DNA of 64,000 nt from ZC4RG29 sp964521255 (GTDB lineage: Bacteria; Bacteroidota; Bacteroidia; Cytophagales; Cyclobacteriaceae), in contig CAZFRM010000007.1 in assembly GCA_964521255.1 (NCBI GenBank), positions 119,633 through 183,632 of the forward strand, in the 5' to 3' direction. This document shows positions 42,765 to 52,579 of this stretch, piece after piece. Position 1 is the stretch's first letter. The number at the start of each line of letters is the position of its first letter. The translations under genes were made by a program, and so were the position numbers. Below the pieces are notes generated by a model. The model saw nothing but the letters and a program-made list of their open reading frames with translations, did not search any database and was not told where the DNA came from.

Positions 42765-45700
42765 ATGAACCTGCAAGTTATCAAAAATAGGATTCGAAAA
42801 GTATTCGCCTATACACTCACAGGCATTCTCTTCCTTGTCATTACCTTTTTCATTATTTTACAAATACCTCCTATTCAAAATGCCATTGTTGGCAGAATGC
42901 TGCGTAATTTTTCAAATGTCAGTGGATTTACTACCCGTATTGAAAATTTCAAGTTGCTATGGTTTGACCGGCTGGAGTTGACAAATGTTTCCATCGAAGA
43001 TCCCGAAGGAAACCAAATGATAGGAGCTAAAAGCATCCTCCTCAATTTTAACCTGGCTGAATTGCTCAATGAAAAAGATATTAACATTGACGGAATCATT
43101 CTGGACGGCGCGCACGTCTATCTCACAAAAATCTATGAGTCAGACACGGCACGGGATCTTAATATTAACGTCTTCATTTCCGAGCTAAACAAACTCTCAA
43201 AAGGTAGTGGCGGCGGCGCTAATCCAAAGGTGCATATTGGAGAGGCTGTATTGAACCAAAGCCTCTTTTCATACATAGATACGGATCGGGACAGTGTAAA
43301 AAGAGGTTTTGATTATAATCACTTCACTTTACATATTGACGAAGGTCAGTTTCAAAACTTCAGAGTCATTGGCGATACGACACAATTCAATGTCCATACC
43401 CTTATTCTTTACGACGACAAAACTAAATTTCCTATTCACGAGCTCTCCACGTTTTTCCGCATTTCTCAATTATCCATGGAATTTACGGGGCTCAAACTCA
43501 AGGCCGGACAAAGCTTTGTACAAGACACCGTCATCTTTACGTATGATAGCCAGAGAGATCTTCGCGATTTCATAAATAAAGTGAAGATCCATGCTCGTCT
43601 TGACAGTTCGGTTATCAATCCTCAAGACCTTGCACTTTTTGCGCCCGGAACAGAAAAAATAGGAAAACCAATTCTTCTCAGCGGTGAAGCCAACGGGCGG
43701 GTAAGAAATTTTAAGGTAAAAAAAATGGATGCACGTATTGGCCGCACACATCTGAGGGGATCGTTTGATATGGATGGCTTACCTGACGTTAGTGAAACAT
43801 TCATGTTCTTCAACGTTACACATTCTCAAATTGATTTCAGGGATCTGGATTTTTTGTTAAACGAACAATCTCTCGCCCGGCTAACACCCTTTGGCCTGGT
43901 TAGCTTTAACGGACAGTTCACTGGCTATACATCCGATTTTGTAGCACATGGCGACTTTAATAATCAATTGGGTAGAATACGATCTGACCTTAACGTAAAA
44001 GTTAATGAAGAGAATATTGATCAATCCAACTACAGCGGCAAACTCGCTATGGTTAACTTCAATCTGGGTCGATATCTCAATGATACCACTACTTTTCAAC
44101 GGGTAAGCCTCGACGGTCATCTTAGTGGCTCGGGACTAACTACAAAAACTGCCAACTTTAATCTTAGCGGGAAAATAAGTTCAATTGGTCTCAACGGATA
44201 CAATTATACCAATATAGTAACCGATGCACGATTTGCTTCTGGTTTCTTCAACGGAGATCTGACCATAGACGATCCAAACATAAAAATTACGGCTAAAGGA
44301 TCAGTTGATTTACGCGAGCAAAGAAACCTAATCAAATTACAGGCAACCCTTGATACTGCCGCGCTCCAAAATCTTAAGCTATCATCCAGGAAGATTCTGC
44401 TCAAAGGAAAACTTGACGTTGACATCAAAGGACTTGAACTTGACAGCCTTATCGGAATAGCCAACATAAACGATTTCTCAATAGTATATGAAGACGAGGA
44501 AATGTTTTTGAAAAATATTTATTTGAATGCTCAGCGAAAGGCAGGCAGGCGGGTAATATTTTTAGAAACTACTTTAATAGATGCCCTGGTTGAAGGTAAC
44601 TACGAAATCACCGAGCTATCAAACGATATTGAAAGGTTGTTTCATGAATTCAAGCTCAACATTCAAAACAATCAAAGTGCGATTGCGCAATATTACAGTG
44701 AGAAAAAAATAAAGCCGAGGAACTACCAGGCATCATTTGAATTCAACATTAAAGATGTTCAGCCTATCAGTAATTTGCTCGACCTTGATTTAAAGACTTC
44801 AACGAATACAAAAATAAAAGGAAGTTTCACCAGCGGGTATACAACTATTTTCCGCGCCTACACGTTGATAGATTCTCTCAATTATCAAAGCACGCTGTTA
44901 TTGAACACCGATGCAGAAATAACAGCATCCAAAATTGCCGACAGCACAAATGTACTTGCTATGGCATCGGTTAACTCAGAAAAACAAATCATCAAATCAG
45001 GATTGAGCCTTGAAAATCTTATAGCGGAAGGAATATGGAATAAAAATCACGTCAGCTTCCAGGTTGATAGTGAACAACCATCGCAGGAAAATTATGTGAG
45101 ATTGAAAGGCATGGTAGATTTCCTGAAAGATAGTACAAAAATAAAATTCCTTCCCTCTGACATTCATATCCTGGAACGCAACTGGCATATAGACCCTGAG
45201 AATGCCATTGTTGCCCGTGGTCACGAATGGGAATTTCGCAAAGTAGAAATTGCAAATCGCCGTCAGGCTGTCAAAGTAAACGGATATCTGTCAGACGATG
45301 AAGCAAAGAAATTACAACTTGAGGTTACACAAATGGATCTATCCATCCTCAACGTAATTTCAAAAACAAAATTTTCTGGAATACTCAATGCCAATGTGAA
45401 CATGAGTAAATATTTTGATGAACCCTCAATTGAGAATGATATCGCTATTGACAGCTTAACCATAAACCAGTTTTTTGTCGGGAACGTAAGAGGCAAGAAC
45501 AAGTGGAATCCTATTGAGAATAAATTCAATGTAAATGTTTTCATTGACAGAAATGATACCAGAATAGTAGACTTAACTGGCAACTATACGCCGGCATTAA
45601 ATAACCCTCTTGATTTAAACGCTCATTTAGAGAGCGCAAACTTACAATTGCTTCAGCCCATATTGAAAGACATATTCACCCAGTTGGATGGTACTGTAAC

Positions 45701-47345
45701 CGGTTCATTTAAAATAACCGGTACATTGAATGATCCTCAAATTAACGGTGATGGTAATGTAAGCAATGGGCAGTTCCTTGTGAATTACACGAGAGCACTG
45801 TACCGCTTTTCCGGAATTATAGGTATGCAGCCAGGATCAATAGATTTTAAAGGCATCGAAGTCACCGATGAGTTTAAAAACAAGGGAAAGGTTACCGGAA
45901 CTATAAAGCATCACGCTTTTCGTAAGATGGAAATTGATATTGGCGCAAGCTTTAGAAATTTCCAGGTGCTGAATACAACAGCCCGGGATAATTCACTTTT
46001 CTATGGACATGCTTACGCAAGCGGAGATGTGAGGTTTTATGGACCCGTTCAGAAACTTATTATCTCATCAAACGCAAAGACAGAGAAAAATACCAGGCTT
46101 TTTATTCCTGTAGGTGGTTCGGATAATACAGAAAAAGAAGAGTTCATCAATTTTGTAAGCTTTAGCAATACGGTTGAAACTATTAAAAAGGATAACAAAA
46201 AAGACAATCGTGTTGCCCTGACCGGAATTACTTTTGATCTGAATCTCGATGTAACACCGGACGCCTATTGCGAAATCATTTTCGACTTAAAAGCAGGCGA
46301 TATCATTCGTGGTCGCGGGAATGGCGATCTTAAATTAGAGCTTGATACAAAAGGAGAGTTTAATATGTTTGGAGCAGTTGAGTTTACTGAAGGATGGTAC
46401 AACTTTACGCTATACAACATTATCAATAAAGAATTCCAAATTAAGAAAGGTGGTCGCATCACCTGGTATGGAGATCCTTATAGCGCTATATTAAACATTA
46501 ATGCTACATACAACCAGCTTGCTTCATTTGCTCCTATTGTAAATGATCCGGAAACACAAAATTCCCCAGACCTGAAACGTAAATATCCTGTAGAGGTATT
46601 GCTTAAACTTGAAGGTCAGATGCTAACCCCTGAGATCAGCTTCGACATCCTGGCTCCTGACTTACCGCAAAGCGTAGATGTAAATGGTGTAAGGCTCGAT
46701 TTTCTTTTCAGTTCATTCAAAGCCAAACTCGATGAGCAGGAGTTGAAGCGACAGGTGTTCAGTCTCATTGTCTTGAGAAAATTTGCGCCTTTGGATGCAG
46801 GCTTTAATACCAGCGGAACGCTTTACAACAGCGTTAGCGAATTACTATCTAACCAACTGAGCAATTGGATGAGTCAGGTGGATGAAAACCTGGAAATCGA
46901 TGTTGACCTGGGCACGATGGACCAGGATGCCTTCAACGCTTTTCAACTTCGCCTGTCTTACACTTTTCTGAATGGGCGGCTGAGAATAACGAGAGATGGC
47001 ACTTTTGGCAACCAGGACTATACAAACACAACCAATCAAAGCAGCGTTGCCTCACTTGCAGGCGACTGGACAGTAGATTATTTTCTTACACCTGATGGTA
47101 AGTTAAAAGTAAAAATGTACAACCGTACAAACTACAATCAGCTTTCAACTTCACTCAACAATCAAAGTTACTTCACAACCGGAGTAAGTTTGCAGCATGT
47201 ACAAAGCTTTAATGAGTTTAAGGACATCATGCGTTTCAAGCGAAAGGAAAAAGAATCTTCCGAAGAAAAAGAAGAAGAGCAACAACAGAAAAAACAACCG
47301 CTCAACGAAGAAGCAATGAAAAAGGAAGATTACGATGGTTTATAA
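42765..47345 (+). CDS. tamB: TamB-like translocation and assembly module protein
   Basis: 1526 residues, typical for the family. Inner-membrane-anchored, periplasm-spanning beta-structured protein linked to outer-membrane assembly and lipid transport. Seen: one N-terminal membrane segment (residues 12-32, FAYTLTGILFLVITFFIILQI), a long beta-rich middle and the C-terminal DUF490/TamB domain (about 1180-1480, with FNMFGAVEFTEGWYNFTLYN and DVNGVRLDFLFSS). An acidic/Gln C-terminal tail (KEKESSEEKEEEQQQ) is unusual in composition. Overlaps the next gene by 11 nt. Confidence 0.9.
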   Translation: MNLQVIKNRIRKVFAYTLTGILFLVITFFIILQIPPIQNAIVGRMLRNFSNVSGFTTRIENFKLLWFDRLELTNVSIEDPEGNQMIGAKSILLNFNLAELLNEKDINIDGIILDGAHVYLTKIYESDTARDLNINVFISELNKLSKGSGGGANPKVHIGEAVLNQSLFSYIDTDRDSVKRGFDYNHFTLHIDEGQFQNFRVIGDTTQFNVHTLILYDDKTKFPIHELSTFFRISQLSMEFTGLKLKAGQSFVQDTVIFTYDSQRDLRDFINKVKIHARLDSSVINPQDLALFAPGTEKIGKPILLSGEANGRVRNFKVKKMDARIGRTHLRGSFDMDGLPDVSETFMFFNVTHSQIDFRDLDFLLNEQSLARLTPFGLVSFNGQFTGYTSDFVAHGDFNNQLGRIRSDLNVKVNEENIDQSNYSGKLAMVNFNLGRYLNDTTTFQRVSLDGHLSGSGLTTKTANFNLSGKISSIGLNGYNYTNIVTDARFASGFFNGDLTIDDPNIKITAKGSVDLREQRNLIKLQATLDTAALQNLKLSSRKILLKGKLDVDIKGLELDSLIGIANINDFSIVYEDEEMFLKNIYLNAQRKAGRRVIFLETTLIDALVEGNYEITELSNDIERLFHEFKLNIQNNQSAIAQYYSEKKIKPRNYQASFEFNIKDVQPISNLLDLDLKTSTNTKIKGSFTSGYTTIFRAYTLIDSLNYQSTLLLNTDAEITASKIADSTNVLAMASVNSEKQIIKSGLSLENLIAEGIWNKNHVSFQVDSEQPSQENYVRLKGMVDFLKDSTKIKFLPSDIHILERNWHIDPENAIVARGHEWEFRKVEIANRRQAVKVNGYLSDDEAKKLQLEVTQMDLSILNVISKTKFSGILNANVNMSKYFDEPSIENDIAIDSLTINQFFVGNVRGKNKWNPIENKFNVNVFIDRNDTRIVDLTGNYTPALNNPLDLNAHLESANLQLLQPILKDIFTQLDGTVTGSFKITGTLNDPQINGDGNVSNGQFLVNYTRALYRFSGIIGMQPGSIDFKGIEVTDEFKNKGKVTGTIKHHAFRKMEIDIGASFRNFQVLNTTARDNSLFYGHAYASGDVRFYGPVQKLIISSNAKTEKNTRLFIPVGGSDNTEKEEFINFVSFSNTVETIKKDNKKDNRVALTGITFDLNLDVTPDAYCEIIFDLKAGDIIRGRGNGDLKLELDTKGEFNMFGAVEFTEGWYNFTLYNIINKEFQIKKGGRITWYGDPYSAILNINATYNQLASFAPIVNDPETQNSPDLKRKYPVEVLLKLEGQMLTPEISFDILAPDLPQSVDVNGVRLDFLFSSFKAKLDEQELKRQVFSLIVLRKFAPLDAGFNTSGTLYNSVSELLSNQLSNWMSQVDENLEIDVDLGTMDQDAFNAFQLRLSYTFLNGRLRITRDGTFGNQDYTNTTNQSSVASLAGDWTVDYFLTPDGKLKVKMYNRTNYNQLSTSLNNQSYFTTGVSLQHVQSFNEFKDIMRFKRKEKESSEEKEEEQQQKKQPLNEEAMKKEDYDGL

Positions 47346-48210
47346 ACTATTCCTCATTTTCGTTTTATCTTCCTCAATACTAAATGCGCAGGATAGCGCC
47401 TCGGTAAGCAATGAAATAAACCATAAACGCCTTCGCACTATGATGGCCGCAGGTACAGTGGCCTATGGCCTTACCCTTTATGGCCTTAACGAGCTATGGT
47501 ATAAAGACGGTGAGCGACAAGCCTTTCATTTCTTCAATGACAATGCTGAATGGAAACAAATGGATAAGATAGGGCATTTCTATTCTACATTCTATTTCAG
47601 CTATGGAATGTCCAAAGCTTTTCAATGGTGTAACCTGCCCGATAAAAAATCTCATTTTTACGGTGCCCTTACTGGTTTTTTAATAATGGTACCCATTGAA
47701 ATTATGGATGGCCATTCCGCTTCGTATGGCGCATCGCCAGGTGACCTGATGGCTAACGCTGGCGGAGCCTTATTCTATCTTGGTCAAACGTTGTTATGGA
47801 AAGAGCCACGCATTTATCCTAAGTTCTCATTTCACAGAACAGATTTTGCCAAGCAACGACCCAATGTCCTTGGCGACAATCTCATGAGTGAGGCATTGAA
47901 AGACTACAATGGCCAAACGTATTGGCTATCATTTGATATGGATAAGTTTATAAAATTTCCCAAATGGCTTAACCTGGCTGTAGGATATGGTGGTGAGGGA
48001 ATGGTTTATGCAACTGATCGCAACAACAGATCCATGGGATATGATGATTACAGACAATACTATTTTACTTTAGATCTCGACCTTACAGCCATTAAAACAA
48101 AATCAAAAGCATTAAAAACTTTATTCTTCTTTATTAGTCTTGTAAAATTGCCATCGCCAACACTGGAATTCTCAGAAAAGGGAACAACTTTTCACATGTT
48201 CTACTTCTAG
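47335..48210 (+). CDS. DUF2279/YfiM-like outer-envelope protein
   Basis: 291 residues. Signal peptide about residues 1-19 (YKLFLIFVLSSSILNA then Q). Seen: DKIGHFYSTFYFSYGMSKAF (about 77-96) and IEIMDGHSASYGASPGDLMA (about 121-140), characteristic of the DUF2279 family, whose function is unknown. Coupled to tamB by an 11-nt overlap, suggesting a shared envelope role. Confidence 0.8.
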   Translation: MVYKLFLIFVLSSSILNAQDSASVSNEINHKRLRTMMAAGTVAYGLTLYGLNELWYKDGERQAFHFFNDNAEWKQMDKIGHFYSTFYFSYGMSKAFQWCNLPDKKSHFYGALTGFLIMVPIEIMDGHSASYGASPGDLMANAGGALFYLGQTLLWKEPRIYPKFSFHRTDFAKQRPNVLGDNLMSEALKDYNGQTYWLSFDMDKFIKFPKWLNLAVGYGGEGMVYATDRNNRSMGYDDYRQYYFTLDLDLTAIKTKSKALKTLFFFISLVKLPSPTLEFSEKGTTFHMFYF

Positions 48211-48340
48211 GAGCGCAGTTGGTGACTTATCGGATTTCAACAATTAAGGGCATCCAGAACTTACTTTTAACGATAAACAGATAACCAATAACTATCTTCC
48301 AAAACTTTTCATAACTTAACTGAAATCAAATCTATCAACT

Positions 48341-48742
48341 ATGTTGAATGTTATGAGCTTTGCCAGTCAATATGCAGAACAAATTGGCGGGCAATTCACG
48401 GAATACGATCGGGCAAAAGCCGTTATTGTAGTTCCTTTATCAGAAGCAAGATTTCAGACGGTACTTATTGTTAGCCGTACCAGCGTTACTTCCGGCAAAG
48501 AACAGGTAGTATTTACTTCTAAAGTCTGTGAATACGATTCAGGCATTGATGCCAAAGACCTGTTAGAAAAAAATCTCACCTTTGACTACAGCAAATTCAT
48601 ATTGGAAGATGGTTTTTTGAAAATAGAATCATCGTGTCTGCCTTCTTCTGCAACTGAGGAGCAAGTAAAAGAAATGATCCAGGAGGTTGCTACGCTTGCA
48701 GATCAATTTGAGCTCAAGTTTACCGGCCATGATATCCATTAA
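48341..48742 (+). CDS. Small acidic protein, not recognised
   Basis: 133 residues, no signal peptide, no membrane segment. The alternating beta/alpha pattern (AKAVIVVPLSEARFQTVLIV; KDLLEKNLTFDYSKFILEDG; C-terminal helix EEQVKEMIQEVATLADQFEL) recalls the small chaperone-like YbjN/T3SS-chaperone folds, but I would not assign it. It lies between the envelope genes and rnpB with its own spacing. Confidence 0.6.
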   Translation: MLNVMSFASQYAEQIGGQFTEYDRAKAVIVVPLSEARFQTVLIVSRTSVTSGKEQVVFTSKVCEYDSGIDAKDLLEKNLTFDYSKFILEDGFLKIESSCLPSSATEEQVKEMIQEVATLADQFELKFTGHDIH

Positions 48743-48812
48743 GGTACAAAGGACGATTTACGAAGTATGAGGGAATTGTCTTGTCCAAAACTCATTTGGA
48801 CTGAAATGCCTT

Positions 48813-48846
48813 TTGATGGAACTAAAGAAGTAAATATTTACTTTTG
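48813..48846 (+). promoter_or_regulatory. rnpB promoter
   Basis: TACTTTTG (48839-48846) is a perfect TAnnTTTG box 4 nt before the predicted 5' end of RNase P RNA; TTG at 48813-48815 lies 23 nt upstream, slightly more than usual. Confidence 0.55.
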
Positions 48847-48850
48847 TATC

Positions 48851-49234
48851 GCAAGCTGCTTTATCGCCCCGACACGTCGGGGAGGAAAGTCCGGACAACA
48901 TAGAGCAATCGTACTTCCTAACGGGAAGGTCCGCCAGCTGGCGGAACAGACAGTGCCACAGAAAATATACCGTCCGTCGCGATAGCTATCGGGACGAGAT
49001 AAGGGTGAAAAGGCGAGGTAAGAGCTCACCGCCCTGGTAGTGATACCAGGGGCACGGCAAACCTTACGAGTTGAAAGGTCAAATATGCTCCGATCTTGAA
49101 CGGCTCGCGTCAATCCTGTTTTCGAACAGGTATCGGAGTGGGTAGACTGCTAGACCCTGGTTGCAAAACCCGGGCAAGATAAATGATAGAGATCCCGACA
49201 TGTCGGGAGAACAGAATCCGGCTTACGGGCTTGC
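48851..49234 (+). ncRNA. rnpB: RNase P RNA (class A)
   Basis: Catalytic RNA that removes 5' leaders from pre-tRNA. Ends pair as P1: GCAAGC (48851-48856) with GCTTGC (49229-49234). Conserved cores are present: GAGGAAAGTCCGGAC (about 48882-48896), AAGGGTGAAAAGG, TAAGAGCTCACCGC, GGCACGGCAAACC, GGTAGACTGCTAGACC, and ACAGAATCCGGCTTAC near the 3' end. Three hairpins are built from near-perfect palindromes (about 48867-48882, 48974-48995, 49192-49207) of the CCCGA...TCGGG type also seen as intergenic repeats. Confidence 0.96.
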
Positions 49235-49240
49235 TTTTTT

Positions 49241-49287
49241 AAATAAACCTGTCTTGTTTCCTGACGAGACAGGTTTATTTATTTTTA
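49241..49287 (+). terminator. Rho-independent terminator of rnpB
   Basis: AAATAAACCTGTCT (49241-49254) and AGACAGGTTTATTT (49267-49280) form a perfect 14-bp stem with a 12-nt loop, followed by ATTTTTA. A T-run also precedes the stem, so the hairpin can work in both directions. The next gene starts 26 nt past the stem. Confidence 0.85.
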
Positions 49288-49305
49288 GACTTTAATCCCA
49301 TAACA

Positions 49306-50457
49306 ATGTCAAAAATTTTAATTATTGAAGACGACTCAAAAATACGCAGCATACTTAAGGAAATTCTCGAAGAAAAAGACCATGAAGTAGAAGAAGCGGG
49401 CGATGGTTCAGATGGACTTAAAAAACTTGAACAAGGTAATTTTGATCTTTGCCTGTGCGATATAAAAATGCCAAAGATGGATGGGCTGGAGGTTCTTGAA
49501 AAAGCAAAGGCAGCCGCAATCAATACAAACTTCATTATAATCTCGGCCCACGGTACGATCGATATCGCGGTAGAAGCCGTTAAGAAGGGCGCTTTTGATT
49601 TTCTTCAGAAACCTTTTGATCTCGGGCGACTGGAAATAACCTTACGCAATGCACTTGATAAGTCGACCTTAGTAAACGAAACGAAAACCCTTCGAAAGAA
49701 GATAAACAAGAAGTTTGAAATCGTAGGAGAATCGAAGCCGCTTCATGAAGTATTGCTGATGATTGAAAAAGTTGCCCCGACAGATGCCCGTGTATTGATC
49801 ACCGGACCAAACGGAGCGGGTAAGGAATTAGTAGCAAGATCCATTCACGAAAAAAGCAATCGATCAAATGGCCCTCTTGTTGAGGTTAATTGTGCAGCGA
49901 TTCCATCCGAACTTATTGAAAGTGAATTATTCGGTCATGAGAAAGGATCATTTACATCTGCCATCAAACAACGAATTGGCAAGTTCGAATTGGGTGAAGG
50001 TGGTACTATATTTCTTGATGAGATCGGCGACATGAGCCTAGCCGCACAAGCGAAAGTGTTACGTGCTCTTCAGGAAAACAAAATAACCCGCGTAGGAGGC
50101 GATAAGGAAATTAGTGTGAATGTTCGAGTGCTCGCCGCTACAAACAAAGACCTAAAAAAAGAAATTGAAGAAAAGCGCTTTCGTGAAGACCTTTACCACC
50201 GGTTAAGTGTGATCGTTATCAAAGTACCATCCCTTCGCGAAAGAAAGGACGATGTCCCTTTACTGGTCGAGAGGTTTTTAACAGAAATAGCAGACGAATA
50301 TGGAACCAAGAAGAAGGCTGTTCATAAAGGTGCGTTGAATAAGCTTGCTGAACATAACTGGCCAGGCAATATTCGTGAGTTGCGAAATGTTGTTGAAAGG
50401 CTCGTAATAATGAGCAGCGATGAAATAACGCAAGCAGATGTAGAACGATACTTGTAA
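49306..50457 (+). CDS. Response regulator with sigma-54-type AAA+ domain, no DNA-binding domain
   Basis: 383 residues. Receiver domain 1-120 with the phospho-acceptor Asp in CLCDIKMPKMDG (about 48-59) and Lys in FLQKPFD; AAA+ domain about 145-375 with Walker A GPNGAGKELVARSIH, Walker B GGTIFLDEIGDM, and arginine-finger region FREDLYHRLSVI. The sigma-54 contact loop, normally GAFTGA, reads GSFTSA, and the protein ends (ADVERYL) where the Fis-type helix-turn-helix should begin. So it may not activate sigma-54 promoters in the ordinary way; partner kinase not nearby. Confidence 0.9.
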   Translation: MSKILIIEDDSKIRSILKEILEEKDHEVEEAGDGSDGLKKLEQGNFDLCLCDIKMPKMDGLEVLEKAKAAAINTNFIIISAHGTIDIAVEAVKKGAFDFLQKPFDLGRLEITLRNALDKSTLVNETKTLRKKINKKFEIVGESKPLHEVLLMIEKVAPTDARVLITGPNGAGKELVARSIHEKSNRSNGPLVEVNCAAIPSELIESELFGHEKGSFTSAIKQRIGKFELGEGGTIFLDEIGDMSLAAQAKVLRALQENKITRVGGDKEISVNVRVLAATNKDLKKEIEEKRFREDLYHRLSVIVIKVPSLRERKDDVPLLVERFLTEIADEYGTKKKAVHKGALNKLAEHNWPGNIRELRNVVERLVIMSSDEITQADVERYL

Positions 50458-50460
50458 AAA

Positions 50461-50580
50461 TTATATTTTACGTTCTACCGGATTGTTCTTAATTTCTTTC
50501 TTGGTATACGTTGGGCACGTATACTGGCTGCAAGCAGTTAAAAAAGCAGTAATAACAACAAACACTATTACTTTTTTCAT
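50461..50580 (-). CDS. Small lipoprotein (39 residues)
   Basis: Below usual ORF cut-offs. MKKVIVFVVITAFLTAC then SQYTCPTY: a short lipoprotein signal with lipobox F-L-T-A-C (Cys 17), then a 23-residue mature part TCPTYTKKEIKNNPVERKI. An ATG 15 nt upstream (50595) is the alternative start. Similar tiny lipoproteins with a C-P-T/S-Y motif occur widely in Bacteroidota (recollection). Convergent with the regulator gene. Confidence 0.6.
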   Translation of the reverse strand: MKKVIVFVVITAFLTACSQYTCPTYTKKEIKNNPVERKI

Positions 50581-50669
50581 TGTGGGATTTTTCATTTTAA
50601 ACAAAATTATAATGTTTCAGGCATAAAACAAATTTGAGGCCGGGATGCCATGCCAACTCTTAAAACGCC

Positions 50670-51656
50670 CTAATCTACCATCAAATTACACCCTCTGGCT
50701 TCACTATTATCCATTCTGCCGATAACTTCAAAAGAACCATCACTACCAACCCTTCCCAAATCTTCAGTTTCTATAAAACTAATGGTATTAAAATTCGCCA
50801 AATCGATAATATTCAGGCCACCAACTGCTTCTATTCCCACCTGAAAGGGGTCTGTAACTTCACGAACCATTACTTTTATGTAAGGAGGGCAGTAGAACCA
50901 TTCATTACCTCTGGAATAACATTGCGACAGCAGCTCAGTCATCCCATATTCGGAATAAATCTCCCTAACATGGAAGGTTGACTTTAGGATTTGGTGAAGT
51001 TCTGCACGCGTCAGCTCCTTCCTCCTACCTTTCATTCCCCCCGTTTCAATAACAATACAGTGGCTCAGGTCAGGCTTATATTTCTCAGCCAATTCCAGCA
51101 GAGCAAACGACACTCCCCATAAAACTGTCTTCCTTTTACTCTTTTTAAGAACTTCAATGGTTTGAAGTAAGCGATCGTAATCATTTCTAAAGAATCCCGA
51201 TGAGGAAGATTGACTTTCCTGAATGAAATGATTCATCATTGCAACTAATGAGGAATTCTTTCTTTCCAAATACGAAGGCAGCAAGGCCAGAAAATGGTAG
51301 TCTTTAATGCTTCCAAAAAAAAACTCAAAACAGCGTTTACTATGATTAAGATAAAACTGTATATTCTTTATAAGATGACGACTTGGAATTGATTCAGTTG
51401 TGCCACTGCTTGCAAACTCGGTCTCCGCAGTCCACACGCCCGTTTGAATAAGATGCCTTTTGAACAAGGATATAGGTAAATAAGGCAGTTGACTCAGATT
51501 GGTGACAGAACCAACATCAATTTTAAGGTATTGAATATAATTCCTGTAAATTGAATTATTAATGGCTTGAACCCTGAATAGTGAAAGTGCAATATCTTGA
51601 AAGGAATGGTCGTTTATGTCGTATAATTGTGATTCAAAACTTTTAAATGTATCCAC
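50670..51656 (-). CDS. LuxE-like acyl-protein synthetase / acyl-adenylating enzyme
   Basis: 328 residues. Related to LuxE, which adenylates fatty acids. Seen: LPYLPISLFKRHLIQTG, TEFASSGTTESIPSRH (ATP-loop, about 80-95), VIETGGMKGRRKELTR (about 199-214), YSEYGMTELLSQCYS (about 232-246), and ETEDLGRVGSDGSFEVIGRM at the end. GTG start at 51656; no ATG is available upstream in frame. Substrate unknown. Divergent, 32 nt from a lipoprotein gene. Confidence 0.85.
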   Translation of the reverse strand: MDTFKSFESQLYDINDHSFQDIALSLFRVQAINNSIYRNYIQYLKIDVGSVTNLSQLPYLPISLFKRHLIQTGVWTAETEFASSGTTESIPSRHLIKNIQFYLNHSKRCFEFFFGSIKDYHFLALLPSYLERKNSSLVAMMNHFIQESQSSSSGFFRNDYDRLLQTIEVLKKSKRKTVLWGVSFALLELAEKYKPDLSHCIVIETGGMKGRRKELTRAELHQILKSTFHVREIYSEYGMTELLSQCYSRGNEWFYCPPYIKVMVREVTDPFQVGIEAVGGLNIIDLANFNTISFIETEDLGRVGSDGSFEVIGRMDNSEARGCNLMVD

Positions 51657-51688
51657 CTGTTTTGTACTTTGATACGTTATTTTAAGCC

Positions 51689-52576
51689 ATGAAGATAGTT
51701 AAGGGGTTAGCAATTTTCGCGTTACTGAATGTTTTCTTGGGTTGTTTTGATCCTCCTGAGTACGAGCCCGGGCCTTTAATTGAATTCGTAAGACTAGAAT
51801 TTGTAGAAGTAGGAGGACCTATCAATGCAGATTCCCTTACATTATACATAGATTTTAAGGATGGTGATGGCGATCTGGGTCTTGCAACCGATCAGATTGA
51901 TTCTCCCTACCACTCTACAAATTTTTTTGTTGGCAATGGTAATGAAATGAAAGCCGTTTCCTCTTACGTTTTTTCTGATTTTACAGGACTTAAATATACA
52001 TCATCTGGCAAGACACCCAGAGACCCAACATATGTTATTGATTCAACCCCTGACCCGGGCACGTTCGTTTCACTTGATGATCGTAGTGTATATGGCCTGC
52101 CTCCGTATGAATCACCCTATACTTGCACCGCGTATCATCAAGCCTATCTTAATGACACAATCCTTATTAGAGCATCCGATAAAGATGCCCTTTCAGCAGA
52201 TATGATTGTTGATACCCTGGTTAATTCCAGCAACAATACGGTGGCGTATGCAGCGCTGAAAACATGGTATATTGAACCAAACCCAAATCACTATAACATC
52301 ACGGTCAAATTCCTGCAGAAACAAAATGACGGATCTTTTAAGGAGTTTGATTTCAGGGAGGCATATTGCCAAACCTACGATGGAAGATTTCCAGTACTTG
52401 CTGATAGTAGACGTGCTGTTGAGGGTACCCTTAAATATGCTATGCTGGGAACCGGGTTTCTTAGCACCTTCAGTATTAACACACTCAAATTAGTGATTCA
52501 AATTAAAGACCGGGCATTCAACACAAGCAATACTATCGAAACACCGGAATTCACCCTTAATGATATTCGTAAATAA
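51689..52576 (+). CDS. Lipoprotein of unknown function
   Basis: 295 residues. Lipobox F-L-G-C at residues 16-19 (LNVFLGCFDPPEYEPGP). The mature part starts with a beta-sandwich-like region (IDFKDGDGDLGLATDQID, a D-x-D-x-D-G-D motif suggestive of metal or Ca binding) and continues to a second beta domain (LKLVIQIKDRAFNTSNTIET). No family recognised; Bacteroidota lipoproteins with the DGDGDLG phrase are common. Confidence 0.7.
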   Translation: MKIVKGLAIFALLNVFLGCFDPPEYEPGPLIEFVRLEFVEVGGPINADSLTLYIDFKDGDGDLGLATDQIDSPYHSTNFFVGNGNEMKAVSSYVFSDFTGLKYTSSGKTPRDPTYVIDSTPDPGTFVSLDDRSVYGLPPYESPYTCTAYHQAYLNDTILIRASDKDALSADMIVDTLVNSSNNTVAYAALKTWYIEPNPNHYNITVKFLQKQNDGSFKEFDFREAYCQTYDGRFPVLADSRRAVEGTLKYAMLGTGFLSTFSINTLKLVIQIKDRAFNTSNTIETPEFTLNDIRK

Positions 52577-52579
52577 ATT

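Noticed and set aside
48767..48985. Plus-strand frame of 72 codons overlapping rnpB
   Set aside because: It crosses the promoter and conserved 5' core of RNase P RNA; translation has no domain.
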